Of a stretch of DNA of 64,000 nt, positions 1 to 11,639 are shown in pieces; the first letter of the stretch is position 1, and each line of letters begins with the position of its first letter. The notes below the pieces were generated by a model, which was not told the origin of the DNA, ran no database searches, and saw only the letters and a list, made by a program, of their open reading frames with translations. Source of the stretch: Escallonia rubra. Its lineage: Eukaryota > Streptophyta > Magnoliopsida > Escalloniales > Escalloniaceae. The stretch spans positions 620,001 through 684,000 of the forward strand of contig JAVXUO010000422.1 in the NCBI GenBank assembly GCA_033065855.1, in the 5' to 3' direction. The translations under genes and the position numbers were made by a program.

Positions 1-2770
1 TAGCCCCTTTTGTCATCACTTCCTTTGCTGTGAGAGAATCTGTCTCCACCACTGCTTCTTCAATACTGTGTTATCCTTGATCCAGATCAGTCCTTTTAGA
101 ATTCCATGGATTTCAGCTTCCAGAACATTACATATAGCTAAGTGTCCAATAAATCCTCCCATCCATTCTCCTTTGTTGTTTCTTATGATGCCACCAAACC
201 CTCCTGATTCCCCTAGTCTCACACTTCCATATGTATTTATCTTCAAGAGACCTGCAGAAGGGAAAGACCATAGTATTAGTTCAGTCTTCAAGCTATTTGG
301 GGGTTTCCTTTTGGTAGAAGCAGTCTGCATTTCTTTTGTTGTGTTCTTCCAAGATAGATCACTATTGATTATTGTCCCTTCAATGCTTTCCTTGATTCTA
401 TCCTTCCATAGGTTAGCAAAAAAAACATACTTCCAAGGAATATCACAAAATATAACATTGTCATCTTTTTTAATATTTTCCTGTAGCCAATCCTTGATGA
501 TTTGGTTGACCATTAAGTGCCATTGATTTCTAGTCATTCTCTTCCACATGTTAGCTGCTTTCGGCCAGTCTCTCAAGATATGGATAGTAGTTTCTATCTC
601 CTTTTGGTACCTTTGACAAATACCATCATTTGTTATCTTCCTTTTCAACCTCAGATTAATCGACAAAACTCTATCCCTCAAACAAAGCCAAATGAACAAT
701 ATAATTTTCTGAGGGATGTTTAATTTCCAAATCCACCTCCAGTTGTACCCTTGAGACCTCTCTCCTGATTAGTATTATTAGTAATGAGATCGAACGCACT
801 AGCCATAGAGAAGATGCCATTCCCAGCTGGGTTGATCCTCATTCCTATTCTCAAAAGGAAGGTGTAATCTATTTATGGTCTGCATCTCAGTGTTAGTAAC
901 ACATTGCCTTAGCATATTTTGATTCCAGCTATTGTTAGTAACAAAACAAGCCACTTTAATTCCACCAAACTGGTTGCTGCGCTTATTAACCAGAGTTCCT
1001 TACCAACCCACCAATCTTCCCTAAAATCAACTTCTTCACCATTACCTATGATCCATTTGGTACCTTTCGTTAGATAAGGTAAACCAAGCAGGATACTTCT
1101 CCCCGTTTGGGAACCCCTTTTGCAATTGTTCCAATCTGTCAGCTTTTTGTTTTTGATGTATTTCTCCTTTATAACTTTGACCCAAAGTATATTACCAAAA
1201 AAAAAACTTTGACCCAAAGTAACTTATCCTGAATGAGCAATTTCCAACCTAATTTAACAAGATTAGCAAGGTTGTTGTTCCTAGCTTTCCTTAGACCAAG
1301 ACCTCCCGAGCTTTTAGGTTGGCAAACTTTATCCCAATTCACAAGATGGATTTTCTTTTTTGTCTCCGTGTCTCCCCATAAGAAAGCTCTATTAAATTTA
1401 TCAATTTTATCGCAAACGGCTTTAGGGAGAGCTTGAACTTGCATGGCATAAGAAAGTATGGCAGAAGTGACAGATTGTGCAAGGGTGGTTCTTCCCGCAA
1501 GAGAAAATAAATTTATCTTCCAACCTGCAAGTCCGTTTAGTACCTTTTGAACAATGTTAGTATAGAGGTTCTTAGAAAGCCTTTTATGAATCAAAGCGAT
1601 GCCTTATCCGTAAGAGGTATTTTGCATCTCGAGCTATAATTCATCTATAATTCATCGCTTTCGACTTCGATATATTTCTAGAAACAAAAAGTTCGGACTT
1701 GCTATGGTTTATAGATCGGCCAGAGTCCAGACATGGAACAAAATTTGGTCAGAATTTTCATCACTTTATCCCACTCTTTTTCACCGTCCATCACTTTATC
1801 ACACTCTTTTTCACCATCACGACAAAACAAAATAAGATCATCCGCATAGAAAAAATGAGAAATGAAAGGGCCGCTTTTGGAAGCTCTTAGACCAAGGCAC
1901 TCTTTTTTCCTATTACAATCATTTATCATTTGAGATAGCTTCTCTATACAAAAAACAAAAATATAGGGGGATAACGGATCCCCTTGTCTAATACCTCTTT
2001 TAGGACTAAAGGGAGGAAGAGGTTTACCATTAAAAAGGATGGACATGGAGGAACAGTAGTGAGGTTCATTATAAGATTTATCCACTTAATAGGAAATTTG
2101 AAATCTTCTAAAGTGTATTTAATGAAATTCCAATCAAGCTTATTATAAGCCTTTTCCAAATCTATTTTGAAAATCATTCCTCCACCACCCCCCCACCCCC
2201 CCACCCCCTACCTTTTTTGTTTTTGAGTCACAATAGCATTATCTATGGTGGACCTTCCAAGTATAAAACTGCTCTGGGCGGGACTAATAAGCTTGATGAG
2301 AAGGGGTCTCAGTCTATCAACAAGGATTTTTGATGGGGCTCTATAATTGGGATCTGGATCCCCTGCTGTAACCATGCAGGGGTGCTGTCCCCATTGCTGA
2401 GAGAGAGGGAGGGGGATCCAAACCATGGTTACTCTCTCTCTTCCCTCTCTTTCCCCTCCCTCTCTCTCAGCAATATGGACATCACTCCTGCTGTAACCCA
2501 CATCCCTATAATTGACATTTAAAAGGCTTACAGGTCTAAATTGAGAAATAGTCTCGAGGGTTCTCCACTTTAGGTATGAGAGTAACAAAAGCCATATTAT
2601 TTCTAGTGGGCATTTTGTTCACTCTCAGAACATTTCCTCACAAAATCACAGCAAGAAGGGCCCACCACATCCCAATAATTATGATAAAATTGACCATTCA
2701 GCCCGTCGGGGCCAGGAGCTTTAAAGGCTTTGACACTGAAACAGAGCACGACTGAGTTTGGCGCACAGTT
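1..2770 (-). mobile_element. Decayed LINE (non-LTR retrotransposon), coding remnants
   Basis: Read on the minus strand from about 2770 down to the window edge, broken frames give the usual order of a plant L1-type ORF2. First comes a KAPGPDGLNGQFY block (about 2690-2720), then SPAQSSFILGRSTIDNAI (about 2235-2290), KIDLEKAY (about 2150-2175), GIRQGDPLSPYIF and the reverse-transcriptase catalytic YADD box (about 1830-1990). The thumb region with GGLGLRKA follows (about 1290-1310), then a zinc-binding region and an RNase H-like tail (16-699) with a GGFGGIIRNNKGEW motif. Stops and frameshifts separate the blocks, so this is a dead copy. It continues beyond the left edge. A short hairpin element (2349-2505) sits inside it. 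Confidence 0.9.
2349..2505. mobile_element. Short hairpin/MITE-like element inserted in the LINE
   Basis: The element is flanked by a perfect 8-bp direct repeat CTATAATT at 2341-2348 and 2506-2513. Removing it rejoins the LINE reading frame around an NY(R) codon run, which supports a real insertion. It starts GGGATCTGGATCCCCTGCTG. It contains a perfect 21-bp inverted repeat of the form TTGCTGAGAGAGAGG..., with the arms near 2396-2416 and 2452-2472, inside a longer imperfect hairpin. Related sequences occur near 35431 and at 52001-52784. Confidence 0.7.
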
Positions 2771-2995
2771 TCAATCTCTTCTTGTTCTGAATCCCCTTAC
2801 AATTTGATTTGGGCACCATTGTGTTTTATTTTGCAAAAGAACAAAAGTAACTTGGTTTGGAAAATAAATGGCTGGCAAGCGTCAATAAAAGAAGATATTC
2901 GGTAGTTTTGGGTCATTGCATGCACCTGTGCAGTGAGGAGCACTGCTTGTTAGACGTAGTATGATTAAAAGCATATAAATAGGTTAGATATACAA
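2771..2995. other. Spacer between LINE remnant and serpin unit
   Basis: AT-rich sequence with no recognisable gene. The paralogous serpin segment begins at about 2996. Confidence 0.5.
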
Positions 2996-3307
2996 TTAGA
3001 TAACACCAGAAATCCAAAAGGCATAACAGAGTGAACAAGTTCTTTAATCATCTAGTCATAGGATGGGAAAACATCAAGCACGACTAGCACATACCCCCCA
3101 AAAGACTGCTTAGGAGTGACTAAAAGAATCCAGTCACACCATTTACCATGTTTAAACATATCCTATATTGCTCCAGTCACACCATTTACCATGGTGTGAA
3201 GAAAGATAAACATCCAGTATCCCCAGCAACATACGGGTACAGTTAGAAACATGGAAATTCGTGTTAGCGGGCCTTTGTCTACCTGAGAAAACTTACACCG
3301 CAGCAAG

Positions 3308-6300
3308 TCAAGCAGCAAGGGGATTAAGAACTTGTCCGATAAACAACACAACTCCAGTCATGTTCTCTCTGATGAGGAACAGGAATGGGTGGTCGGCGAC
3401 GAAGTCCATCTTGTCAGAAAATCGCGGCAGACTACATGTCATTATCACACAGGCAGAAGCAGCCGCAGCTTCTGTGCCTTCTTCGTTAACTTCAATAAAC
3501 GACTTATGAAAAATGCTTGACACGTAGAGATTCTGGCCTGCCGGGGAGTCAACCATCTCAGTGAGACCTTCTTCACCAGAGAAAGGCAACACTAGTCCCA
3601 ACTCCTTCAATACTTCAGAAGCTTCAAACCCATAGGAGAATTTAAATTTTGGGATCCGGAACTCCCCCATCTCCACTTTTCGGTTTGGGATGTGACGCTC
3701 TAAGAATCCAGGTTCAGACCCCACTTTCTCCACCAGAGCTGGCAGCCCATCTTTTGCATCTGGGAGGAAGAAGTACAAGGAAAAACCACGTTTATCCTCA
3801 CCTTGTTCATACGGAAGCCCCAGTACTTTGAAACCATCAAAGGCAGTAACAAATTGCTTTTTCTTGCTAGTCATGAAAGGTGCTCGAACTGAGCTCCCAT
3901 TAAGGAGGTGGAAGTCATGGTCTTTGGTTGATGACGAGTCAAACTTTTCATTCCAGGCTCCTTTAAAATAGAGTGCATTAGCAAAGACGAGCCTAGTAGA
4001 GGCATCAACTGCACCGGAAGGAAGGATCTCTTTGACAAGGCCGTAGGTCTTTTTTTCAGCCCATAGATTCACTTCATTTGTCACCTCGACAGCCTAAACC
4101 ATCAAAACCGAAAGAGAGATATGAGCTACATGAGATTTATAATTATAAAATAAAATGATTGCCATGACAAAATACATGGGTGACGTTCTGCAGCAATGGA
4201 TTTAGAGTAAGGTAATGGAATTGACTTCATCAAAAGAAAAGTACGTCAAAGTACACTGGCTCATACTCGACGTAGTTGGATTTGACGGAACATTACTGGA
4301 GAATTAGAACAGTAGAAAAAGCAGCCAAACCGTCTCCCAGAGAGCTTTATTGTTATGTTCACATGCTCCCTACACGGATTTTTTAAAGGCGCACTGCACA
4401 ACAAGTTCCATAAGATGCCCAACCACCCCAATATTCTAGACGAAACAACTTTATGTTGCATAGTCTGGATTGGTCAGGATCAACCCATAAAAGGAAGTCT
4501 CTCCCTCATATTCATTTCAACTACTAATTCTAGCCATACAATCACACCTTAGTCTCAGGGATCCAGCAAAGAGGACAGGATTGGGTGGCACAACAAGAAC
4601 TCCAAACAAAATAAATACCAGATAAAAAAGCAGTACAAGCATATGCTAATAGTACTCTTGAAGTCAATCCACTCCTGCACAAATGCAAATGCTCTATCAC
4701 CATATAAATTATAAGTGAAGAGGTAAATGGTTGAGCAGTGTCCTAGTGGAACTTTAACTTCGTAGCATAATTTGCTAACAAATGGAAGTTTGGCTTAACC
4801 ATCAACAGACAATACTCAATGACAGTTTTGAGAGAGAAATTAGCACCAATTTTTGTTAGTGTCTGAATCTAAAAAGACTTTTCATCCTATTGGGTGGAAA
4901 TGTTAGAAAATTTGCTTGCTCAGTAGGTGAGCAAGAGATTATTGGCACTGGATATTCCCCAGTTGACACCCATGAATGGTAAGACTACATGAGGGGGCAA
5001 GTTTTTCTCATGGACGAAGAACATAGAAGGAAAACAGATAGGCATGGCATAATCATATAATGACTGCTTTTGTTTGTAAGGATTAATAGAAACAGTAACA
5101 GGCAAACAACACACCCACTTTTTCAGGACTAAAATAAACGGAGAAACAGGGCTATTGCCCGGTAGAAAGCTAATATTATATCTCTATTTGTAGCGACCCG
5201 GTCCACAACCCCACCATAGTAACGCCTCCTAAGAAGGGCTAGCAAAGTAGGTTTATGAGTTCATGGGTATGGTCTTGTAAATCCAATCACAAACTATTTC
5301 ATGTGAGATATCAAAATCTTCCCTTCTTAAACCTTAGCATTTCTACTAAAGTCCAATCTCAACCTTAAATGCACAGCCTAGAATATCCCTCTCTAGCCAT
5401 AGTTGGATAATACCAGCAACCCAATCGTATTAGCCTGACACCATCTGCAACGACACGGTCCACGGCCGCACCATAGAGTAGTGCCCTCCTCAAAAGGGCT
5501 AGCCACTTAGGTAATTATGAGTTCATTAATAGGGTTGGGTCTTATAAGGTCATTCAGAAAAACTCTCACATCTGATGTGGGATATCACCATGTGTTTGAC
5601 TTTCTTTTCATCGTAACCCAATTTAAATCTAAGTCCACCTATGTTTGGAACAAAAAACGCGTCATGAACCGTTCAAGTGTATTACACTAAAGTACTATGA
5701 TCAAGTTAAAGGTTTAAAACTGTATCAAAGGGTTCTCATTTGACTAACCAGCCTCAGAACTTGGGCCACCACCAAACTCCTCACCATTCAAAGAAAAATT
5801 ATGTAGTTGAAGAGGGGGCACTTATCTTGCCTAGAACGAATCATTAATCCAAAGCATTTCCTAATCTTGCACATTCGTGTCCTAGCAAACTTGAAACTCC
5901 TAAACATCAAATCAGCATTCCCAATACGTATTTCAGAATTAAAATCCCTAATTCACTATTAGCAAAACATTAACCTCTTTTAGCAGCAAAATAAGGTATT
6001 GACCTGTAGCGTATATGCGACAGTAAGGTCCTAAGCATCAAATAAACGTAACATTTGTATATCCAAATCCGCACCCGGTTATCCTTTTTTCACACGCCAG
6101 AAACTGTATTTGCGATAGATCATTAACCGTACCGGAACAAATCTATACTACTTATTAAGCCAAAACATGGTTTGGTGTAACACCTTTTTAGTATTACATA
6201 ACTACCAACCTACAATGATGACAAGTGGCACAGCAACAGAATTTTTAAGAAATGACAATAAAAATCTTAATCGGTAAGCAACTACCTATATAATTATGTT

Positions 6301-6947
6301 TAGTTTTTACAAATTAAAATTCATCAAAAAATAGAATTAAATGTAAAATTTAGGTCAGGTTTGATATGATAAATTTTTTGGCTAACTTATGTTTGGACAC
6401 GTATGACTAACTTATTTTTCAGTAATTTAAGATTCATTTTACTGGATAAGACATAAACACGATTTTTTTTTATAACAAAATTTGTACTATTAATTTTATT
6501 TTCGTTAAAATAAAGCGTGAACAAACAAGCAGGCACATGAATAGATCGCGAGCGGACCTTGGTCTGGAAATCAACGTGACTGGAAGCGGCCTTGTACACA
6601 TTGTCCACCACCCGTTTGAAAGAAGGCTTGACAGGGAGAGACCGGTCAATCCACACTCCATTGACAAACGACAACTTCGGGCCACCGACTGGGCTTGCGT
6701 CGGCAAAGACAAGCGCCACGAGCTGGGACGACAAGGAATTGAGATTTTCTGTCGACTGGGTCTTGAGAAATGAGAGCAGCTGGTCCAGGGTCCGGCCTTT
6801 GGAACCGGCGGCGATCAGGCTCAGAATAACGTGGACCGATAGGGGCGAGCACACGACGTTGGCGTGTTGGGCCTTGCGTGAGAGCAGGTGCTTTGCGATT
6901 GTGGAGGTGACGTCGTTTTGGGCGGCGATTGATTGTCTGAGATCCAT
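3308..6947 (-). CDS. Plant serpin, copy A (two exons)
   Basis: This predicts a 391-residue LR-type plant serpin, a cytosolic/secretory suicide inhibitor of proteases. Exon 1 is 6558-6947 (130 codons, ending AAG before a GT donor). Exon 2 is 3308-4093 (acceptor TTTAG, starting AVEV). Both junctions are phase 0. Visible serpin features are [18 protein letters not shown] (helix B), [19 protein letters not shown], the hinge [11 protein letters not shown], and the C-terminal [22 protein letters not shown]. The length matches the family's roughly 390 residues. The reactive centre reads VIMTCSL, so the residue aligned with P1 Arg350 of copy B is Cys350, and the loop is one residue longer. The region upstream of the ATG no longer matches copy B beyond about 6970 and has no obvious TATA box. 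The gene may therefore be poorly expressed. Intron 4094-6557 carries a 363-bp transposon insertion. Confidence 0.85.
5194..5690. repeat. Two tandem diverged CGACCCGGTCCAC repeats in serpin A intron
   Basis: Two related blocks start with CGACCCGGTCCACAACCCCA (about 5194) and CGACACGGTCCACGGCCGCA (about 5451). Each continues into an AAGGGCTAGC core and an ATCTGATGTGGGATATCAC-like segment. This sequence style is common in plant LTR/solo-LTR debris. The same pair recurs in the other serpin introns (about 13456-13950 and 15780-16190), so it predates the duplications. Confidence 0.6.
5854..5941. repeat. Inverted-repeat arm 1 flanking serpin A exon 1
   Basis: This 88-bp intron segment (GCATTTCCTAATCTTGCACA...) is present as a near-perfect reverse complement at 6991-7078, on the other side of exon 1. 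The paralogous introns carry only the direct copy. Confidence 0.8.
6142..6504 (+). mobile_element. Helitron-like non-autonomous element in serpin A intron
   Basis: Paralogous introns at about 14411 and 16659 preserve the empty site (GGAACAAA followed directly by TTAAAATAAAG). The 363-bp insert therefore lies exactly between an A and a T and makes no target duplication. It begins TCTATACTACTTATTAAG. Those are Helitron habits: A/T target and a TC start. The 3' end reads TTTTCG rather than CTRR, which argues against a canonical Helitron. A second copy lies inverted at 38717-39095 in another gene's intron. Confidence 0.6.
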
Positions 6948-6990
6948 TTTGCGGTGGTTTCACTGGAAAATTTTTGATATTTCAGGGAAG

Positions 6991-7078
6991 TAATTCTGAA
7001 ATACGTATCGGGAATGCTGATTTGATGTTTAGGAGTTTCAAGTTTAATAGGACTTGAATGTGCAAGATTAGGAAATGC
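6991..7078. repeat. Inverted-repeat arm 2 upstream of serpin A
   Basis: Reverse-complement copy of 5854-5941. It sits about 45 bp upstream of the serpin A start codon, where copy B has its promoter, so it marks a rearrangement that replaced the ancestral upstream sequence. Confidence 0.8.
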
Positions 7079-7787
7079 CGTTATATATATTTATCATTGA
7101 TAATTACTAGGTGCTTGAGGTATTAAGTACATTTTTTTGGATTCGTATTGAATTATGGATTTCTTGCAGCAACTAATTTTGACCATCGAGAACACACACA
7201 TTTCATTCCGATGAACCGTTATTGCTTGAGTGTTTTACACCGATGAACACACACTAGGTGTTTAGGAATATTATATATATTATTTTTCGTCTATTTAAAG
7301 GGTTTTATACCGTTATTACTTGAGAGTCGATGCATAATCTTTTGATATCAAGTTTCGATAAACCGTTGATACTAATTTTGACCATCGATAACACACGCAT
7401 TCCATTCTGGTGAGATGTACTCGACTTCACGGCCCCTAGGCCTACTGAGTAGATTGCTCATCTTCGTAGGGATGTTAGATTCCTCCTTGCTTTCTTCATA
7501 ATAACATACACCGGATCCAAAGGCGAATTTTTGTTGATAGGTTAGATTTTCTTCTTTTGGGACTTGAAAATTTGAGGTTCCAAAAGGCCGTAAGAGTTCG
7601 TAGTAAGACCTTCTCTTGTTGGACATACAGGAGGACTACTACTGCATTATCACCTCTCCAAAATTTAAGAAGTTGTGAGATTGATATGTCTTTGTAAGGT
7701 TAGTACCAAAATAACACGGTGCATGTACAACCAAAGAGAAATCTAGGTTACAAACACTTAAATTATTTTGGCAAATGGTGTTTTGGA
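7079..7787. other. Intergenic, AT-rich
   Basis: No convincing gene. There are short internal repeats of a TTTTGACCATCGAGAACACAC-like phrase near 7167 and 7377. The short minus-strand frame at 7372-7626 has no recognisable domain. Confidence 0.4.
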
Positions 7788-8176
7788 AATTTTGGTAGCG
7801 TTTGAAATCAATTCCAGTTTTTATTTTCTGTTTCTAGAAAAATCAAAACCAGTTTAGTTTTTTATTTTTTACAAAAACAAATGGGTGTTTGATTACTCAA
7901 TTTTTATTTTGAGTTTTTTCTTTGGTGGTGGTTTGCGGTGGCGGTGGTGGGGCGTAGAGGTGGCCGGGCGGTCGCGGGGGGTTGCCGGCAGTAGCGGGCG
8001 GTGGGAGGGTGGTGGTGGTCTCAAAATAAAAACCAAAACCCAAAACTCCTAAATGAGAGTTTCAAAAACAGCCTTGTTTTAAAAACTAATTATCAAAACT
8101 GAAGAAAAAAAAACGAAAAACTGTTTGTCTAACGCGTTTTTTATTTTTTCAAATAGAGACTTTGAGTTGTGTTACC
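7788..8176. mobile_element. Possible MITE with GC-rich loop
   Basis: The ends read GGTAGCGTTTGAAATC (left) and, reverse-complemented, GGTAACACAACTCAAAGTC (right). Internal T-rich arms repeat TTTTTATTTTGAG in inverted orientation around a GGTGGCGG-rich core (about 7925-8015). No clear target duplication was found, so the borders are approximate. Confidence 0.35.
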
Positions 8177-10085
8177 AAGAGGAGATGTAGGATTTTCTTA
8201 ATTATATGTGAATTTGTCTTTTTTTATTTTTTTGGTTTCTGAAGTAACTGTGAAATGAGCGGAAGTCATCATAAAGAGTTTCGGTCTTAGAAGACATGCA
8301 AGGATGAACGGGATACGAACAGTTCCAATGAGTAGGTTGCATTTATGAAATTTGGTATGTGTTTGGCATTGTAAAATGTGGCAGTGAATTGTTTTCGTTA
8401 TTGGAGCTGTAAAAAAAAGTGTTTGCAAGTCAACATTTTTAGCTTTTGAAAGTGAGATCTCCATAATAAACATAAAGTTTCTATATGAAACAAAAGCATT
8501 CTAATCTTGGTGCTTAATCTAGAAGTATGAAAGCATACTTTTCAATTGTCACAAGTACACGGTGCATGTTATCGACTTCTTTCCTAAATTCACTTCTTTC
8601 ACTTATCATTCGTTGTCGTCTTTTTTCCAAACTAGTTGAAGTGAACACATTTTTTTCATTCGTGGTTCATAAATGTCGACGGATTCTTATAACTAGTAAC
8701 ATGCACCACACACAATGCGATGCATACGATGAAGAAAACACACCGCATGTATAAAAAGAAGAGAAATAAAAGTGGTAGACATACTTTAAAATGCAATTAA
8801 AAAAAACCCACCTCATCTGTAGCTTTCTATATCTTCTAAGGAATCATTTGCTATAGAAAGCAGGTTCATGGTTATCAAACTTAACACTGATATGGGTGAC
8901 TAATGAGAGGGATCAAATGATTTTGTCCAAGGAATGTTTAAAGAAAAGAAAAGATTAGTACGTGCTCAAATAGAAGTGTTTTTCACTTAACGGATAAGAA
9001 TACAATACTTCTGTTGTGTAACGGTTTTAATAACAAAAGATTCCAACTAAGATTAATTCACCGCCTTTGCAAAATTTGCAGTGACAATATTTTGTTGTGA
9101 AAAATACATATAGCAACATTTTTTAATCACCGCGAAACAACAGTATAGTAGAAGCAGAGGATCCTAATCCTTGTTTAACATGCTCTTTAGATGTAACCAT
9201 ATCCAGCATCGATGCTTTTTAAGGATAATATCACAAAATCCCATGAGACGAGAGCATGATTACACTAGTGTCCGTCAATTATTGGAAATATCAAGTATGT
9301 TCTTTGACCAGATTATATATAAATGAGGTAACGTATTTCACAAAATGACTTGCTTACCTTCTTTGTTTGCTTTGAAATTCCCTTTCACATGCCATTTTTT
9401 CCCTCTCAACACCACCCCCCCCCCCCCCCACCCCACACAGGTTGCCGACCACCACCACCACCACTCTCGCCATCGTAAATGCTCACAACTACTACTTACT
9501 CCGCCACAATCACCGACGCGAATACACACACTTGCACACATCTATGCGAGTATTATTGTGTGTGTACCCAGATCAACGCGATAGGTTACCGTGGACTCTC
9601 TCGTGCTTAGTATAAGGGGGTCTTGGTCTGATTGTCATGGCCAATGACGTAGCTGGCAAACAAAAGGCTATTGCTGGTTTGGATTGCCATGGCCGGCACT
9701 TTGATGAAGGTGCAAAGAGCAAAAAGAGAATGTGATTTGCAGTGGTAATGCTAGTGAGGGAAGGGAGATGTGCGGTTGCTGCACCCATTCCACTGAACTG
9801 TGCGCGATATGCAGAGCTACCAAAACTCAAGATCAACACTATTTTAGTTGAAGCATTGATTTGCTTAAATTTGTAGAGAGGGAAAAGGTGGGGTTGGTGT
9901 GTTAGGTTGAGGCGTAAGGCGTGAATTACAGAGGATCTTATTGGCATTTTTAGAAAGCGATGTGTTGATGTAAACAAAACAAAACAAAACAATATATAAA
10001 TATGTGTTACGAATCTTTAAAAATCTGATCCGATAAATAACATTTGAGAATAAGATGGAGTTGATTATAATTATCAGCTAACCTC
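8177..10085. other. Intergenic
   Basis: AT-rich sequence with a C-tract and CCACCA-rich patch (about 9411-9470). The 139-codon minus-strand frame at 9573-9992 lacks domain features and looks accidental. No supported gene. Confidence 0.4.
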
Positions 10086-10088
10086 TAA

Positions 10089-10463
10089 GGGTGTGTTTGG
10101 ATGTAAGATTTTAAAATACTGGGTATTTCTAAATGTCCTCATTTCGAAATTCCTTGATTTACAAATTCTATAATTTTGAAATATCTTGTTTGGAAGAAAG
10201 GTAGCAAAATGTTGTTAAAAAGAGTGGGAGGCAAGATTCTTAAAAAATAGGGAACTAGTTATTGTGGGTTTGTAAATTACTGATTGGAATGGATTTGACA
10301 AATAACTAGTTCAAACTAGTTATTTGAACTGTGGATTTGGGATCACTTCGAAATTTCAAAAATTTCTTTTTGAACTATCCAAACAAGATATTTTGTCCAA
10401 GTGATTTACAAATACACTACCAAAGTCAAATTCTCAGTTCAAATTCTATATCCAAACACACCT
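10089..10463. mobile_element. Tourist/PIF-Harbinger-like MITE
   Basis: The 375-bp element has terminal inverted repeats GGGTGTGTTTGGAT... and ...ATCCAAACACACCT and is flanked by the 3-bp target duplication TAA (10086-10088 and 10464-10466). The TIR type and TWA target are those of PIF/Harbinger MITEs. It is AT-rich and non-coding. Confidence 0.75.
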
Positions 10464-10466
10464 TAA

Positions 10467-11222
10467 GAGTTCAATGATAGTTTTCCTAAATTTTATCTTT
10501 CCCTCAACAGTGTGTCATCTTGTGCTAACACCAATTAAACTCATCTAAACACTTTATAGTATTTCTTTTAAACAAATTATGAAAACCAAAAAAAAAAAAA
10601 AAACTTTCCATCTTGTTCTCAAATGTCCGAATCATAGCAAAGCGATTAAAACAAAATTGATAAAGCAAAAAGGAATCAAAAGTTAGGTGGTCCATTCTAT
10701 CGCAACAAGTCTACATCAGCCGATTTGAGCCCAAGAAATCTAGCTTACAACTTCTCAATAATATTTTCCTCCATTAGCATATGCAAACATTATAGTCATA
10801 TGTCAATTTTGGTCTCGGATTCATAGTTATCAGAATCGGATAGGGCATTGACCTCAAAGAACGATTCGCAACAAATCGAGCATCGATGGTTGGAGTTGAA
10901 CTCTTTAGTCATCACTATGGACTCACATATTGACCATAGAATTAATAGCTTTGCTTGTTTAAAAATGCCACATTATTATAAGTAAATGCATACAATACTG
11001 CAACCCACCAACCCCACCCAAAAAAAAAAACACAAAGTTTCCTTGAAAATTCCTTTGACTCATTAAATACCTTCTAAGCATTTTGGTCAAAATCACTGTC
11101 CGGACGACTTTTTTTTTTTTTACGTTAGATCTAATCCGTCAATTCACTATGGATAAACGGCCAAATCCCGCAGGCAACTTATTTAATTAAGTTGCCTGAG
11201 GGGGCAAAGGAATCACGACCCT
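10467..11222. other. Intergenic with one short palindrome
   Basis: Mostly AT-rich. An 11-bp perfect hairpin (CAGGCAACTTA and its complement) lies at 11171-11198. The duplicated serpin unit begins right after it. Confidence 0.4.
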
Positions 11223-11639
11223 TAGATAACACCAGAAATCCAAAAAGCATAAATGAGTGAACAAATCCAAATAGCATAACAGAGTGAACAAGTTCTTTAA
11301 TCATCTAGTCATAGGATGGGAAAACATGAAGCACGACTAGCACATGCACACAAAAGACCGCTTACGAGTGACTAAAAGAATCCAGTCACACATTTACCAT
11401 GTTTAGATATATCCTATCTTGCTCAGAATCAAAGTCTATAGCATCTTTCAAGGCTACACTAATAGCTATATTATTGGAAAGCATAAAGATATCAGAACCA
11501 TAATGTGAAGAAAGTTAAACATCCAGTATCCCCAGCACTGGGTCATTCGGCATGTTACAGACATACAGGTACAGTTAGAAAAAAAGAAATTCGTGTTAGC
11601 CGGCCTTTGTCTACTTGAGAAAACTTACACTGCAGCAAG

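Noticed and set aside
9573..9992. 139-codon minus-strand open frame
   Set aside because: No recognisable motif, no splice-linked neighbour, and its region also encodes unrelated frames. Treated as chance.
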